Shown piece by piece: positions 6,894-7,069 of a DNA stretch of 7,069 nucleotides. The notes under the pieces were generated by a model that did not search any database, had not been told where the DNA came from, and worked only from the letters and a program-made list of their open reading frames with translations. A program made the translations under genes and the position numbers. Origin of the DNA: Actinomycetota bacterium (GTDB taxonomy: Bacteria > Actinomycetota > Acidimicrobiia > Spongiisociales > UBA5794). Numbering within the stretch: the stretch's first letter is position 1; each line of letters opens with the position of its first letter. The stretch covers positions 1 to 7,069 of the forward strand of contig QMQC01000093.1 in NCBI GenBank assembly GCA_003648875.1, given 5' to 3'.

Positions 6894-7069
6894 CATCCAT
6901 CCTCGATATCTGTGAAGGCTCCGGATTCGATGAGATGCGCGATCTTCGTGATGTCCGGCCCCGGTGGCCGGTCGGAAGTCAACGGCGGGCACACACCACG
7001 AACGACGTCTCTCACCAACGATGTCCCTGCAGCCGGCTCGACCGGGCGTTGCTCAACACCCTGAGCGGC
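6893..7069 (-). CDS. hutH: Histidine ammonia-lyase, C-terminal end (partial, runs off right edge)
   Basis: The minus strand is open from the right edge to a TGA at 6895-6893, giving the last 58 residues of a protein. The stretch begins AAQGVEQRPVEPAAGT and continues SLVRDVVRGVCPPLTSDRPP, then GPDITKIAHLIESGAF. This fits the extreme C-terminus of the aromatic amino acid lyase family, where an AAQAxDLR-like helix is followed by VRxxVPxLxEDRxxxPDIxxxxxLIxSG. Histidine ammonia-lyase makes urocanate from histidine, so its position directly before hutU fits. The stop shares 1 nt with ATG 6893 of hutU (4 nt if ATG 6896 is used). The MIO prosthetic-group triad (Ala-Ser-Gly) lies outside the window and could not be checked, so the assignment rests on the tail match and on context. 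Confidence 0.8.
   Translation of the reverse strand, partial: AAQGVEQRPVEPAAGTSLVRDVVRGVCPPLTSDRPPGPDITKIAHLIESGAFTDIEDG
6901..6904 (-). promoter_or_regulatory. Ribosome binding site of hutU
   Basis: GAGG on the minus strand, inside the last hutH codons, is 7 nt from ATG 6893 and 4 nt from ATG 6896. This favours the inner start. Confidence 0.5.

Noticed and set aside
6894..6992. In-frame N-terminal extension of hutU by 33 residues.
   Set aside because: It overlaps the hutH tail in another frame. The GAGG ribosome binding site and the family length favour ATG 6893.

Overview
The window comes from a moderately high-GC bacterial chromosome. Tightly packed genes, frequent start/stop overlaps, GTG/TTG start options and the style of the proteins suggest an actinobacterial lineage, possibly Acidimicrobiia-like. 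That placement is an inference; no rRNA or tRNA is present to test it. No mobile element, CRISPR array, integrase or toxin module was seen. This is largely an ordinary metabolic region with one unusual intergenic repeat patch.

Layout, left to right. (1) Positions 1-496, minus strand: the N-terminal part of a secreted, membrane-anchored protein of unknown function. It has a signal peptide, a beta-rich extracytoplasmic domain and a C-terminal membrane helix, and it runs off the left edge. (2) Positions 546-2557, plus strand: leuC and leuD, the two subunits of 3-isopropylmalate dehydratase, translationally coupled and divergent from gene 1. (3) Positions 2558-2754: about 200 nt without a gene, holding two blocks of degenerate tandem heptanucleotides that share one 7-nt register. 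(4) Positions 2755-3120, plus strand: a 121-residue protein of unknown function whose start codon directly abuts the second repeat block. (5) Positions 3121-3180: a convergent junction with a small hairpin. (6) Positions 3181-7069, minus strand: a histidine-utilisation operon read right to left. It contains the C-terminus of hutH (cut by the right edge), hutU, hutI, and then a glycerophosphodiester phosphodiesterase 19 nt downstream of hutI.

How the genes work together. LeuC and LeuD form one iron-sulfur enzyme that isomerises 2-isopropylmalate to 3-isopropylmalate in leucine biosynthesis. HutH, HutU and HutI carry out the first three steps of histidine breakdown: histidine to urocanate, to 4-imidazolone-5-propionate, to N-formimino-L-glutamate. 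The enzyme for the last step (HutG, or HutF plus a deformylase) is not in this window. The position downstream of hutI is taken by a phosphodiesterase gene that has its own ribosome binding site and appears co-transcribed. The two edge genes are incomplete here but are supported by in-frame translation to the window boundary.
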